Assembly: GCF_937900395.1 (NCBI RefSeq)
Contig: NZ_CALCDX010000046.1
Location: forward strand, 1 to 64,000
Length of the DNA stretch: 64,000 bases
Reading direction: 5' to 3'
Source: an uncultured Caulobacter sp.
GTDB taxonomy: Bacteria > Pseudomonadota > Alphaproteobacteria > Caulobacterales > Caulobacteraceae
Shown here: positions 45,758 to 53,731 of the stretch, in pieces
Position numbering within the stretch: the stretch's first letter is position 1
Layout: the number at the start of each line of letters is the position of its first letter
Program-made: the position numbers and the translations under genes
The notes under the pieces: generated by a model
Seen by the model: only the letters and a program-made list of their open reading frames with translations
What the model was told of the DNA's origin: nothing
Database searches by the model: none

Positions 45758-46945
45758 CTAGGACAGCGCCTCGATGCCTGGAAGAGTGCCTTTCGCCAGG
45801 AACGTCAGGCAGGCTCCGCCACCGGTGGAGACATGGCTGAACCGCTCCCCAAGCCTCAGCCTCTGAGCGGCCGCGACGGTGTCGCCCCCGCCAAGCACTG
45901 TGAAGGCGGCCGGGAGGCCGGCGATGGCGCGGCCAATCGCCTGCATCCCCCCCTGAAAGCCGTCGATCTCCGCCGCCCCCATCGGCCCGTTCCAGAATAC
46001 GGTTCTGGCGCCCTGCAACGCCTCGACGAAGCGCTGGCGCGTCTGGGGGCCGATGTCCACGCCCTTCCAGCCCGCCGGAATGTGGTTGGCTGGAACGATT
46101 CTCGCCTCAGCGCCCACCGCGGGCTTGGGGGCCGCCACCACATCGACGGGGAGCAGGAGCTGTACGCCCCGATCGTGGGCCATGCCCAAGAGGCTTTTGG
46201 CCAAACCTGCGGTTTCCGCAGCCACCAGGGAGTTCCCCACCTGGCCGCCCTGAGCCTCGATGAACGGAAAGGCCAAGGCGCCGCCGATCAGCATGCCGGT
46301 CACGCGCGGCAGCAAGCTCTCCACTGCGCCAATTTTATCGGCTGCCTTCGAGCCGCCGAGCACAACCCAAAAGGGCTTCGCTGGGCGCTGGATGAGTCTG
46401 GTGAGGTTGGCGACTTCCTTCTCCATCAAAAGGCCAGCGCAGCTCGGTAGGAACCTGGTGGCCCCGGTAACCGACGCGTGGTCACGGTGGGCGGACGCAA
46501 AGGCGTCGAGCACGAACGTTTCGCCCAGCCTGGCATAACGCCGCGCCAGGGCCGCGTCGTTCGACCCTTCACCCGGTTCGAATCTCACATTGTCCAGCAG
46601 CGCCACTGAACCTTGGGGCAAAGGTAGGACTTGCCTGAGCGTGGGGTCGGAAGCTGGTGTGCGTTCGGCGCTCCCGCCGATAAAGGTCACGGGGCGCCCC
46701 AACTGCGCCGCCAGCACCGGCGTCACGGGGGCCAGACTGCTCGTTGCTTCGAAGCGGCCTTTGGGACGTCCGAAATGGCTGAGGAGCACAAGGCTCGCGC
46801 CCTGATCGAGCAACTGCTTCAGCGTCGGAAGGCTCGCCTTCACCCGGCTCACGTCGGCGATCTTGCCCGCGTGTATTGGCAAGTTGTAGTCCGCCCGCAC
46901 GATGATGCGCTTGCCGGCGGCGCTGAGATCCTTGAGCGTTCGCAA
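45758..46945 (-). CDS. pgk: phosphoglycerate kinase
   Basis: A 395-residue phosphoglycerate kinase, full length. It makes ATP from 1,3-bisphosphoglycerate. Seen: VRADYNLPI (N-terminal substrate motif, usually VRxDxNVP), LLSHFGRPKG, GGSKAADKIG and the nucleotide loop GGGDTVAAAQ with STGGGA. The TTG start at 46945 follows GGAGGCCGAC. Probably an extra copy supporting substrate-level ATP synthesis at low oxygen. No gap or other glycolytic gene is adjacent. Confidence 0.94.
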   Translation of the reverse strand: MRTLKDLSAAGKRIIVRADYNLPIHAGKIADVSRVKASLPTLKQLLDQGASLVLLSHFGRPKGRFEATSSLAPVTPVLAAQLGRPVTFIGGSAERTPASDPTLRQVLPLPQGSVALLDNVRFEPGEGSNDAALARRYARLGETFVLDAFASAHRDHASVTGATRFLPSCAGLLMEKEVANLTRLIQRPAKPFWVVLGGSKAADKIGAVESLLPRVTGMLIGGALAFPFIEAQGGQVGNSLVAAETAGLAKSLLGMAHDRGVQLLLPVDVVAAPKPAVGAEARIVPANHIPAGWKGVDIGPQTRQRFVEALQGARTVFWNGPMGAAEIDGFQGGMQAIGRAIAGLPAAFTVLGGGDTVAAAQRLRLGERFSHVSTGGGACLTFLAKGTLPGIEALS

Positions 46946-47181
46946 GTCGGCCTCCAGCCTGCATTTTCAGTCGAGGTCTGCAGAGCGACACGGCGCCCCG
47001 GAGGGCCTCAGGTCGATCTGCGGGCGCAATCGACTAGTAAGGCATGTCGCAGAGAGGATCCGCCATACGAGCAATTAGGCCGGGCCGCATCCAGGCTCAA
47101 TGGTCCGCCACCCACCCGGATCCCAGCCGCTGGCGGTGGCGCCTCAGCCCCAGCGAACCGCCCTCTCGCTCGTGTGGGGAC

Positions 47182-48192
47182 TCACTCTGCTGAGCTCTCG
47201 GGAATCTCTGCGACCACGTCCTGCGGGGACTTGTCCGACCGCAAGCCCTTGAAGCTTGCCTGCCGAATGCGGCCATGCTCGGTCCATTCGGCGAAGTCGA
47301 TGTTCTCCATCAGTACCGGCCGGGTCCACTGAACGGCCGGATCCTTGCGCGGCGGATCGCCGGCCTCGAACGGACAGGTCTCGGATCGCACGGCGCGGAG
47401 TCGCGCGAGCAGCTCGGGCACCACCCGGCGCGGATAGCCGGTGTGCACGCGCCCGACATAGCGCAAGACCCCGTCGTCATAGACCCCGACCAGTAGGGAT
47501 CGGAACTTGCGCGAACCGGTCATGGCCCAGCCGCCGATCACCACCTCCTGGGACGGGCGCCACTTCGACTTGCGCCAGCTGTCGTTCCGTTCGCCCGGGG
47601 CGTAGGGAGAATCGAGCCGTTTGGCGACCACGCCTTCGAATCCCTCGCGCCTCGCCCAGCCGAGGGGATCCGGGTCGGTGATCGCGGCCGCCGACCGGAT
47701 CGGCCCATCAAGCGGCGCCCGCCGCAAGAGGCGCCCGAGCGCCTCGTGTCGGGCCGCGAGCGGTCGCCGCAGCAGCGCCTCGCGGTTCAGGTGCAGCAAA
47801 TCGAAGGCGAAGAAGACCAGCGGATCGCGGGCCGCGTGGCGCTGACGCGCCCCTAGTCGCGCCCGGAGGAGGCTGAAGTTCGGCCTTTCCGCTCGGTCGA
47901 GCGCGCAGAGCTCGCCGTCCAAGATGCAGTCGGGCAAGTCGGCGAGCCGTGCGCTGAGATCAGGAAGCAGAGCCGATCGGTCGACGCCGTTTCGACTACG
48001 CCACCGGACCTCGCCCTGCAGGACTCGGGCCTGGAAGCGGTCGCCATCAAGCTTGACCTCATGAAGCCAATCCGGACCTGACGGCGGCGCGCGGACGAGC
48101 CGCGGATGCTGGAAGGGGATGAAGATCGGCGGCCCGGATCCGGTCCAAGATCCGTCGACGGGCCTGTCACGCGCCGTGGCCACGACAGTCAC
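47182..48192 (-). CDS. ATP-dependent DNA ligase (stand-alone LigD-type ligase domain)
   Basis: A 336-residue ligase. The nucleotidyl lysine lies in HEVKLDGDR (motif I), followed by RSRNGVDRS, LDGELCAL (motif III), FFAFDLLHL (IV), EGVVAKRLDSPY and WRKSKWR (V/VI), then an OB fold. It equals the LIG domain of LigD, the bacterial end-joining ligase. The polymerase and phosphoesterase parts are in a separate gene at 53.7 kb. No Ku gene is in the window. GTG start at 48192, weak site. Likely role: repair of breaks in non-growing cells. Confidence 0.92.
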   Translation of the reverse strand: MTVVATARDRPVDGSWTGSGPPIFIPFQHPRLVRAPPSGPDWLHEVKLDGDRFQARVLQGEVRWRSRNGVDRSALLPDLSARLADLPDCILDGELCALDRAERPNFSLLRARLGARQRHAARDPLVFFAFDLLHLNREALLRRPLAARHEALGRLLRRAPLDGPIRSAAAITDPDPLGWARREGFEGVVAKRLDSPYAPGERNDSWRKSKWRPSQEVVIGGWAMTGSRKFRSLLVGVYDDGVLRYVGRVHTGYPRRVVPELLARLRAVRSETCPFEAGDPPRKDPAVQWTRPVLMENIDFAEWTEHGRIRQASFKGLRSDKSPQDVVAEIPESSAE

Positions 48193-48419
48193 TCTTCGCC
48201 AGATCGCATTCTCTTAACGTGACACCTCGGTTTGGCGGCGGTTCAATGAGCCTATGGAGCAGGCTCGAGCGGGAACGACGACCCTATGACCATGCGGATG
48301 TCGACAGATATCAAGTTCGAGAATGGCCGCGGCAGCATGATCTCCAGATCGTGTTCGCGACCAGGGCCGTCGCCAAGACGGCGAGCGGGGGCTAAGGCGA
48401 GCCGTTCAGGAGAAGCCAA

Positions 48420-49328
48420 TTGAACGAAGACCCTTACAAGGTGCTGGGGCTGAGCTCCGACGCGACCCAGGACGAGATACAGAAAGCCTATCGAAGGCTG
48501 GCCAAGAAGCACCATCCAGACCTCAACCCGGGCGACCGGGCCGCCGAGGAGAAGTTCAAGCAGGTGTCGGCCGCCTACGATCTCTTAGGGGATGAGGAAA
48601 AGCGGCGCCGCTTCGATCGCGGCGAAATCGACGCGCAGGGGGCCGAGCGACCTCGGCACCGCTACTACCGGGAGTACGCTGATGCGGCCGCCGATCATCC
48701 CTACGCCAGTCGCACCGGTTTCCAGGACTTCGCAGACGAGGACATCTTCGCACAGTTCTTCAGCCAGGAAGGGGAGCGCTTCCGTGAAGTCCGGATGCGT
48801 GGCGCCGACCTCAGATTCCACCTCAGGATCGACTTCCTTGATGCTGTGCGCGGAGCGCGCCGCACGCTGACGCTTCCCGACGGCACGTCCATGAACCTCA
48901 ACATTCCCGCGGGAGTGGAAGACGGACAGGTGCTCCGGCTGCGGGGCAAGGGCGCGGCGGGCGTCAACGGCGGGGAGCCGGGAGATGCGCTCATCGAACT
49001 CGAGATCGGAACGCACCCGTTCTTCAGCCGCGAGGGCCGGGACATTCACCTTGATCTGCCGGTTACCCTCGATGAGGCGATCCTGGGCGGTAAGATCGAG
49101 GTGCCGACGCCCACCGGGCGGGTCACCATGACAGTGCCCGCAGGCGCCAATACTGGTCGCACCCTGCGCCTGCGCGGCAAGGGGGTGCAGGGCAAGCCGA
49201 AAGGGGACGAGCTGGTGCACCTCAAGATCGTCCTGCCGGAGCGGATCGACCCGGAGCTTGAGGCGTTCATGCGCCGCTGGCGCGAGCAACACCGGTATGA
49301 TCCCCGTCAAGCGATGGGAGCAGCGTGA
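48420..49328 (+). CDS. cbpA: DnaJ-class co-chaperone CbpA
   Basis: A 302-residue J-protein without the zinc-finger domain. J domain at 4-68 with the HPD motif (KKHHPDLNPG), a linker with Arg/Tyr, then two beta-sandwich substrate-binding domains (about 120-200 and 205-285) with IPAGVEDGQVLRLRGKG and VPAGANTGRTLRLRGKG. It delivers clients to DnaK (57 kb) and stimulates its ATPase. TTG start at 48420 after CAGGAGAAG. Its end overlaps cbpM. Confidence 0.93.
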   Translation: MNEDPYKVLGLSSDATQDEIQKAYRRLAKKHHPDLNPGDRAAEEKFKQVSAAYDLLGDEEKRRRFDRGEIDAQGAERPRHRYYREYADAAADHPYASRTGFQDFADEDIFAQFFSQEGERFREVRMRGADLRFHLRIDFLDAVRGARRTLTLPDGTSMNLNIPAGVEDGQVLRLRGKGAAGVNGGEPGDALIELEIGTHPFFSREGRDIHLDLPVTLDEAILGGKIEVPTPTGRVTMTVPAGANTGRTLRLRGKGVQGKPKGDELVHLKIVLPERIDPELEAFMRRWREQHRYDPRQAMGAA

Positions 49329-49648
49329 TGAGGGAAGAGGCCGAGGTCCTGCAAGGGGTTCGCGGGCTAAGCCGCCGCAAGCTGCGCGCGTGGGTGCAGG
49401 CGGGCTGGGTGCTTCCCGCGCGGGGGGAGCAAGGCGCGATGTATAGCGACATCGATATCGCGCGGGTTCACCTGATCCACCATTTGCAGGCGGACCTCAA
49501 TATCGGAACCGACGCGCTGCCCGTGGTTCTGTCGCTGGTGGATCAGGTTTATGGTCTGCGGCGCGAGCTTCGGCGGCTGGCGCGCGCCGTCGAGGCGCAG
49601 CCGGACAGGGTGAAGCAGGCGATCCTGAGGGCGAACGACCAAGGCTGA
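49328..49648 (+). CDS. cbpM: chaperone modulator CbpM
   Basis: A 106-residue MerR-like protein (HTH-like start SRRKLRAWVQAGWVLP, then a dimer helix LRRELRRLARAVEAQ). CbpM inhibits the J domain of CbpA in E. coli and is always encoded beside it. ATG at 49328 overlaps the cbpA stop (GTGATGA); a GTG at 49325 is an alternative. The pair thus forms a coupled operon. Confidence 0.88.
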   Translation: MREEAEVLQGVRGLSRRKLRAWVQAGWVLPARGEQGAMYSDIDIARVHLIHHLQADLNIGTDALPVVLSLVDQVYGLRRELRRLARAVEAQPDRVKQAILRANDQG

Positions 49649-49730
49649 GGGGCCGCTCCGGGGTGCGCCACGCCCCTCCTGGTCACCCCCGACGGGCGAC
49701 GGATGCGCGCCCGGGCGCCAGGGGCGCGAC

Positions 49731-49744
49731 TTGACCGCGGTCAA
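49731..49744. promoter_or_regulatory. FixK/FNR-type box TTGACCGCGGTCAA
   Basis: A fully symmetric palindrome, an exact consensus match, centred 80 bp before the uspA ATG at 49818. It probably also drives the following ydbL-like and pdhA genes. Confidence 0.85.
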
Positions 49745-49817
49745 GTCGGCATGCCGATGGGGCGGCATGTTGAATCGCCAATGGAGAAGAAATTCCGCGG
49801 CGCTCCAGGAGGGCTCG

Positions 49818-50648
49818 ATGAGCATCAAACATATTGTCGTGCAGGCGGCCGGGAAGGCAGAGGACGCGCGGCGCGTCGCCATGGCGGTCGATCTCGCGAA
49901 CCGATGCGAAGCCACGCTTGGTGGCGTATTCCTGGAGCCGGCGCCGCCCTGGCTCTTCGTGGGCGGGGACCTTGCAGCCCCCGCCGCTCTCGCCGATTTG
50001 ACTGAATCTCACCGCAAAGCGGTGCAGACAGCTTCGGCGGCGGCGCGGGCGAACCTTGAGGCGGCGGCGCAGGGCAAGTCGTTCGAGTGGCGCCAAGTCG
50101 ACGGCTCCGCCCCTACCGCGTTGGCCGAAGTGGCGCGGGAGGCGGATCTGCTCTTCATGGCGGGGCCTCCACTGACCAGTCGCGATGGCGTGTTCGCCCC
50201 AGCGGACGCCGTGGCGCTTACTGCCGGCGCGCCGATCATCGCGGTGCCAGAGACCGCGACCGGGACGTGTGTCGGACACCGCGTGCTCGTTGCTTGGAAC
50301 GGCGCGCGCGAGAGCGCGCGCGCCTTGCGCGACGCCCTGCCATTGCTGCAGCGCGCCGCGCAAGTCGATGGCGTGATCGTCGACCACCCGGAGGCGGCCC
50401 GCGACGGGGAACGCGTCCTGAAGGCGTTCCTCCAACGCCACGGCTGCCCGGCGATAAACGTGATCCGGCTTCCCGCCGGCGGGCGGCATGCCAGCGAGGT
50501 GATCCTGCAGCACGCGGCGCACGTTGTGCAGGCCGACCTGATCGTCATGGGACTGTACGGCCACTCGCGCCTACGGGAGTTCGTACTGGGCGGGGTCAGC
50601 CGGGACATGCTCGACGACTCGCCCATTCCGCTGCTCCTGTCGCACTGA
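49818..50648 (+). CDS. tandem universal stress protein UspA
   Basis: A 276-residue protein with two Usp domains (about 1-140 and 145-275). The second holds the ATP-binding type G-2x-G-9x-G-S/T signature as MGLYGHSRLREFVLGGVS. The first domain is degenerate. Usp proteins support survival under starvation, heat and low oxygen; in many alphaproteobacteria and in Mycobacterium they belong to oxygen-responsive regulons. ATG at 49818 follows AGGAGGG. A perfect FixK-type box lies upstream. Confidence 0.9.
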   Translation: MSIKHIVVQAAGKAEDARRVAMAVDLANRCEATLGGVFLEPAPPWLFVGGDLAAPAALADLTESHRKAVQTASAAARANLEAAAQGKSFEWRQVDGSAPTALAEVAREADLLFMAGPPLTSRDGVFAPADAVALTAGAPIIAVPETATGTCVGHRVLVAWNGARESARALRDALPLLQRAAQVDGVIVDHPEAARDGERVLKAFLQRHGCPAINVIRLPAGGRHASEVILQHAAHVVQADLIVMGLYGHSRLREFVLGGVSRDMLDDSPIPLLLSH

Positions 50649-50661
50649 CGGAGGCGCGGCT

Positions 50662-51033
50662 GTGCTCCGATACCACCCGACGCGTCGAACGCTTGCCATC
50701 TTGTTGCTGGCCGCGATGGGAACGCCTGTGCGGCCGGCCCTGGCGCAGTCCTCGTCGTCCAAGGCGCTTGTCGATGCGGCCAAGGCCGCCGGGAAGGTCG
50801 GCGAGCAGGCCGACGGCTACCTCGGTTTCGTGGCGCCCCAGGACGACCCCGGGCTCACCGCGGCGGTGGCGGAGATCAACACCGCGCGCGCTCGGCTGTA
50901 CGCGGAGACGGCGCGTCGTCATGGCGTGAGCCCTGAGGTCGCGGGCGTCGCCGCCGCGAAGGCCCTGTTCGAGACGAAGCTGCGGCCCGGTGACTACTAT
51001 CGTGACGCCACGGGCGTGTGGCGCAGGAAGTAG
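50662..51033 (+). CDS. YdbL-like (DUF1318) periplasmic protein
   Basis: A 123-residue protein with a signal peptide (residues 9-27, cleavage after ALAQ) and the DUF1318 pattern ALVDAAKAAGKVGEQADGYLGF and VAAAKALFETKLRPGDYYRDATGVW (split). Function unknown; YdbL sits with membrane proteins in E. coli. GTG start at 50662 with ACGGAGG upstream. It lies 13 bp after uspA, so they are one transcript. Confidence 0.82.
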   Translation: MLRYHPTRRTLAILLLAAMGTPVRPALAQSSSSKALVDAAKAAGKVGEQADGYLGFVAPQDDPGLTAAVAEINTARARLYAETARRHGVSPEVAGVAAAKALFETKLRPGDYYRDATGVWRRK

Positions 51034-51101
51034 GGGCTGTGTCCGCGGGCGCCGCCAGGTCGACGGATGAGGGCCGGGATCGACTCCGCCGGGAGGACGT
51101 C

Positions 51102-52067
51102 ATGTCGCAGACCCTCGCGACGCTGTTGGCCGACTATCAGCAGATGGCGCTGATCCGGCGGTTCGAGGAGGAGGCTGCGCGCCTCTACGGCATGGGATTG
51201 ATCGGCGGGTTCTGTCACCTCAGCATCGGCCAGGAGGCGGTCGCCGTGGGCGTGGTCGGCGCCCGTGCGCCAGGCGATCAGGTGATCACAAGCCACCGCG
51301 ACCACGGCTATGCGCTGGCGTGCGGAATGGAGCCGCGAGCGGTCATGGCGGAGCTGACCGGACGCATCGGCGGCGCCTCGCGGGGCAAGGGCGGATCGAT
51401 GCACATCTTCGCGCCCGACCAGGATTTCTACGGCGGCCACGGCATCGTCGGAGCCCCGGCCAGTCTCGGTAGCGGCTTGGCCTTCGCCAACCGCTACCGG
51501 AGCAATGGGAGGGTGGCGTTTGTCGTCTTTGGCGAGGGCGCCGCCAATCAAGGCCAGGTTTATGAATGCTTCAACATGGCCGCGCTCTGGCGATTGCCCG
51601 CGCTCTACATCATCGAGAACAATCGCTACGCGATGGGGACGGCGGTGGAGAGGTCCGCCTCCGAGCCCCGCTTCTATCGGCGCGGTCTCTCGTTCGGAAT
51701 TCCCGGAGTGGCGGTCGATGGAATGGACGTTGTCGCGGTCCGCGAGGCGACGGCGCGGGCCGCACGGCATGTCCGGGCGGGGGAAGGCCCCTATCTCCTG
51801 GAAATGAAGACCTATCGATACCGCGGCCATTCGATGAGCGACCCGGCGAGGTATCGGCCGCGAGATGAGGTGGAACGGGTGCGGCGCAGGCGCGATCCCA
51901 TCCAGCAGCTGAAACGTCTCGTGTTGACCCGCGATCCCGACCTCGCCACCGAGCTGGACGAGATCGACAAGACGGTCCAACAGCGCATTGAGGATGCCTC
52001 CGCCTTCGCGAAGGCGTCTCCAGAGCCCCCCCCCGAACACCTGCTGCGCGACATCTATTCCGCCTGA
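51102..52067 (+). CDS. pdhA: pyruvate dehydrogenase E1 component, alpha subunit
   Basis: A 321-residue E1-alpha. The thiamine-diphosphate motif is intact (GEGAANQG...ENN, about 145-175), and the phosphorylation-loop region RYRGHSMSDPARYR is present. It needs an E1-beta partner, E2 and E3 to make acetyl-CoA; none is in the window. ATG at 51102 follows GGGAGGACG. Same operon direction as uspA and ydbL. Either it pairs with beta subunits encoded elsewhere or it has another keto-acid role. Confidence 0.85.
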   Translation: MSQTLATLLADYQQMALIRRFEEEAARLYGMGLIGGFCHLSIGQEAVAVGVVGARAPGDQVITSHRDHGYALACGMEPRAVMAELTGRIGGASRGKGGSMHIFAPDQDFYGGHGIVGAPASLGSGLAFANRYRSNGRVAFVVFGEGAANQGQVYECFNMAALWRLPALYIIENNRYAMGTAVERSASEPRFYRRGLSFGIPGVAVDGMDVVAVREATARAARHVRAGEGPYLLEMKTYRYRGHSMSDPARYRPRDEVERVRRRRDPIQQLKRLVLTRDPDLATELDEIDKTVQQRIEDASAFAKASPEPPPEHLLRDIYSA

Positions 52068-52210
52068 CGTCCTCAGGGTCAGGTCCGCGGGCTCCTGGCG
52101 AGCAATGCTCAGAACACGCACGGCCGAAGGGCGACGGCGCGGCGCAGGACCAGCGGCGCTCGGCCGGCGAACTGCCGAAGCTTCGCGCTGGCGCGCGGTG
52201 CGGGCGGCAC

Positions 52211-52224
52211 TTGATGACGGTCAA
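52211..52224. promoter_or_regulatory. FixK/FNR-type box TTGATGACGGTCAA
   Basis: TTGA-N6-TCAA centred 68 bp upstream of the chosen rpoH start. An upstream ATG in the same frame begins inside this box, which argues for the downstream GTG as the true start. Confidence 0.8.
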
Positions 52225-52285
52225 GTCATGGCGGCGCGGAGCCACCACTCTGGTCACGGCAGCACCATCAGGAGCATCGGGTCCC

Positions 52286-53218
52286 GTGTCCTATCCATTC
52301 CTCGCCGGCGGCGTGGTCGCGTCGCCCTACGCCGCCAGTCTGCGGCAGTATCTCTCGGCCGTGCGACGCTATCCGGTGCTGACGCGCGATGAGGAATATG
52401 CGCTCGCCAGACGCGTGCGCGACGAGGTCGATTTGGCGGCGGCGCATCGGTTGATGACCAGTCACCTCCGCCTCGCAGCCAAGATCGCCTGCGGCTATCG
52501 CGGCTATGGGTTACCGCTCGAAGACATGATCTCCGAGGCCAATGTCGGGCTTCTGCATGCCATTTACAAGTTCGACTTGGAGCGGGATTGCCGGCTGTCC
52601 ACGTACGCCGCCTGGTGGATTCGCGCCGCCTTGCAGGACTACATCCTGCGCCACTGGTCTATCGTCAAGCTCGGCACGAGCGCGACTCAGAAGCGCTTAT
52701 TCTTCGGTTTCAGGCGGGCCCGCGCGCGCGTCGAGGCGTGTCCGTCCGAATTGCTCGCCGGCGACAGCATCGCCAAGATGGCCGAGCTGTTTCATGTTCC
52801 GCCCGGAGACATCACCGGGATGGAGGCCCGCCTCGGCTGGCGCGACCTGTCGCTGAGCGCGCTCCACGGCGACGAAGGCGGGCCGGATCGCCTCGAGCGC
52901 CTTGCCGATGAGAACGCTCAGGATCCGGAGACCGCGCTTTCGGAAGCCGACGAGCGAGACTACCGCACGCGTCTGCTCACTCAGGCCCTCAGCCCGCTCG
53001 GGCCGCGGGAGCATCGAATCTTCGTCGCCCGACGCCTGCGCGACCCTCCCGCTCCGCTTGCCGAGCTGGCTCAGGAATATGGCGTGAGCTGCGAGCGCAT
53101 CCGGCAGATCGAAATGCGCGCTTTCGAGAAGGTGCAGCGCTTTGTCACCGATCAACAGCAGCACCACGCGCGCGAAGGTGCGTGGCGGCGCGGTCAGGCG
53201 TACGAATGCGCCGCCTGA
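52286..53218 (+). CDS. rpoH: RpoH-type heat-shock sigma factor (sigma-32)
   Basis: A 310-residue sigma factor. Region 2 has LRLAAKIACGYRGYGLPLEDMISEANVGL and STYAAWWIRAALQDYILR (both split here), followed by the RpoH box ATQKRLFFGFRRAR and region 4 with PLAELAQEYGVSCERIRQIE. It directs transcription of heat-shock genes. GTG at 52286 follows CAGGAG; frames from 52211 begin within the FixK-type box. An island-borne rpoH under a FixK box would couple heat shock to low oxygen. A second rpoH is expected elsewhere. Confidence 0.93.
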   Translation: MSYPFLAGGVVASPYAASLRQYLSAVRRYPVLTRDEEYALARRVRDEVDLAAAHRLMTSHLRLAAKIACGYRGYGLPLEDMISEANVGLLHAIYKFDLERDCRLSTYAAWWIRAALQDYILRHWSIVKLGTSATQKRLFFGFRRARARVEACPSELLAGDSIAKMAELFHVPPGDITGMEARLGWRDLSLSALHGDEGGPDRLERLADENAQDPETALSEADERDYRTRLLTQALSPLGPREHRIFVARRLRDPPAPLAELAQEYGVSCERIRQIEMRAFEKVQRFVTDQQQHHAREGAWRRGQAYECAA

Positions 53219-53219
53219 A

Positions 53220-53684
53220 ATGGACGGTGAGAACTTGAAACACGAGATCGAAGTCCGCGCGCCGGCCGCTCATGCGTTCTCCGTGTTCGTGGACGAGATG
53301 AGCGGATGGTGGCCGTTCGCCTACACCGTGTCGAAGGACGCCCTCGCCAAGGTCGTGATGGAGCCACGTCTCGGCGGCTCCTGGTTCGAGTTGACCGTCA
53401 GCGGACGGCGCATCCCTTGGGGCGCCGTCGCCGCGTTCACCCCGGAAACGCACCTTGGCCTCACGCGAACGGGAAGCGATGGCCACCCTCTCAGCAACAT
53501 CTCCATTTGGTTTCGGCCGCGCAGCGCGAAACTGACGCAGGTTGAGCTGCAGCACCAAGCTGCCTGCGCTCATTCCATCGCCGAGGATGGAGACCCCTTG
53601 TCACAACCCTCCGCATGGCCCGCGATCCTGCGCGAATACGCGGAGGCGGCGAGCCCCACCTCCCGCGCCCTACTGAACGCCTAG
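53220..53684 (+). CDS. SRPBCC (AHSA1/START-like) protein
   Basis: A 154-residue protein of the SRPBCC fold: IEVRAPAAHAFSVFVDEMSGWWPF, then GGSWFELTVSG, WGAVAAFTPETHLGLTR and a last helix WPAILREYAE. Members include the Aha1-like group and small ligand-binding proteins. ATG at 53220 immediately follows the rpoH stop, so the two are probably coupled. Role unknown. Confidence 0.8.
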   Translation: MDGENLKHEIEVRAPAAHAFSVFVDEMSGWWPFAYTVSKDALAKVVMEPRLGGSWFELTVSGRRIPWGAVAAFTPETHLGLTRTGSDGHPLSNISIWFRPRSAKLTQVELQHQAACAHSIAEDGDPLSQPSAWPAILREYAEAASPTSRALLNA

Positions 53685-53731
53685 GGGACACCTGACGACA
53701 AGAACGCCGGCGAACCGAACAGTCCAAGCAG

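Noticed and set aside
48231..48246. TTGG...TCAA-like sequence before cbpA
   Set aside because: Wrong spacing and half-site; I do not place cbpA in the FixK set.
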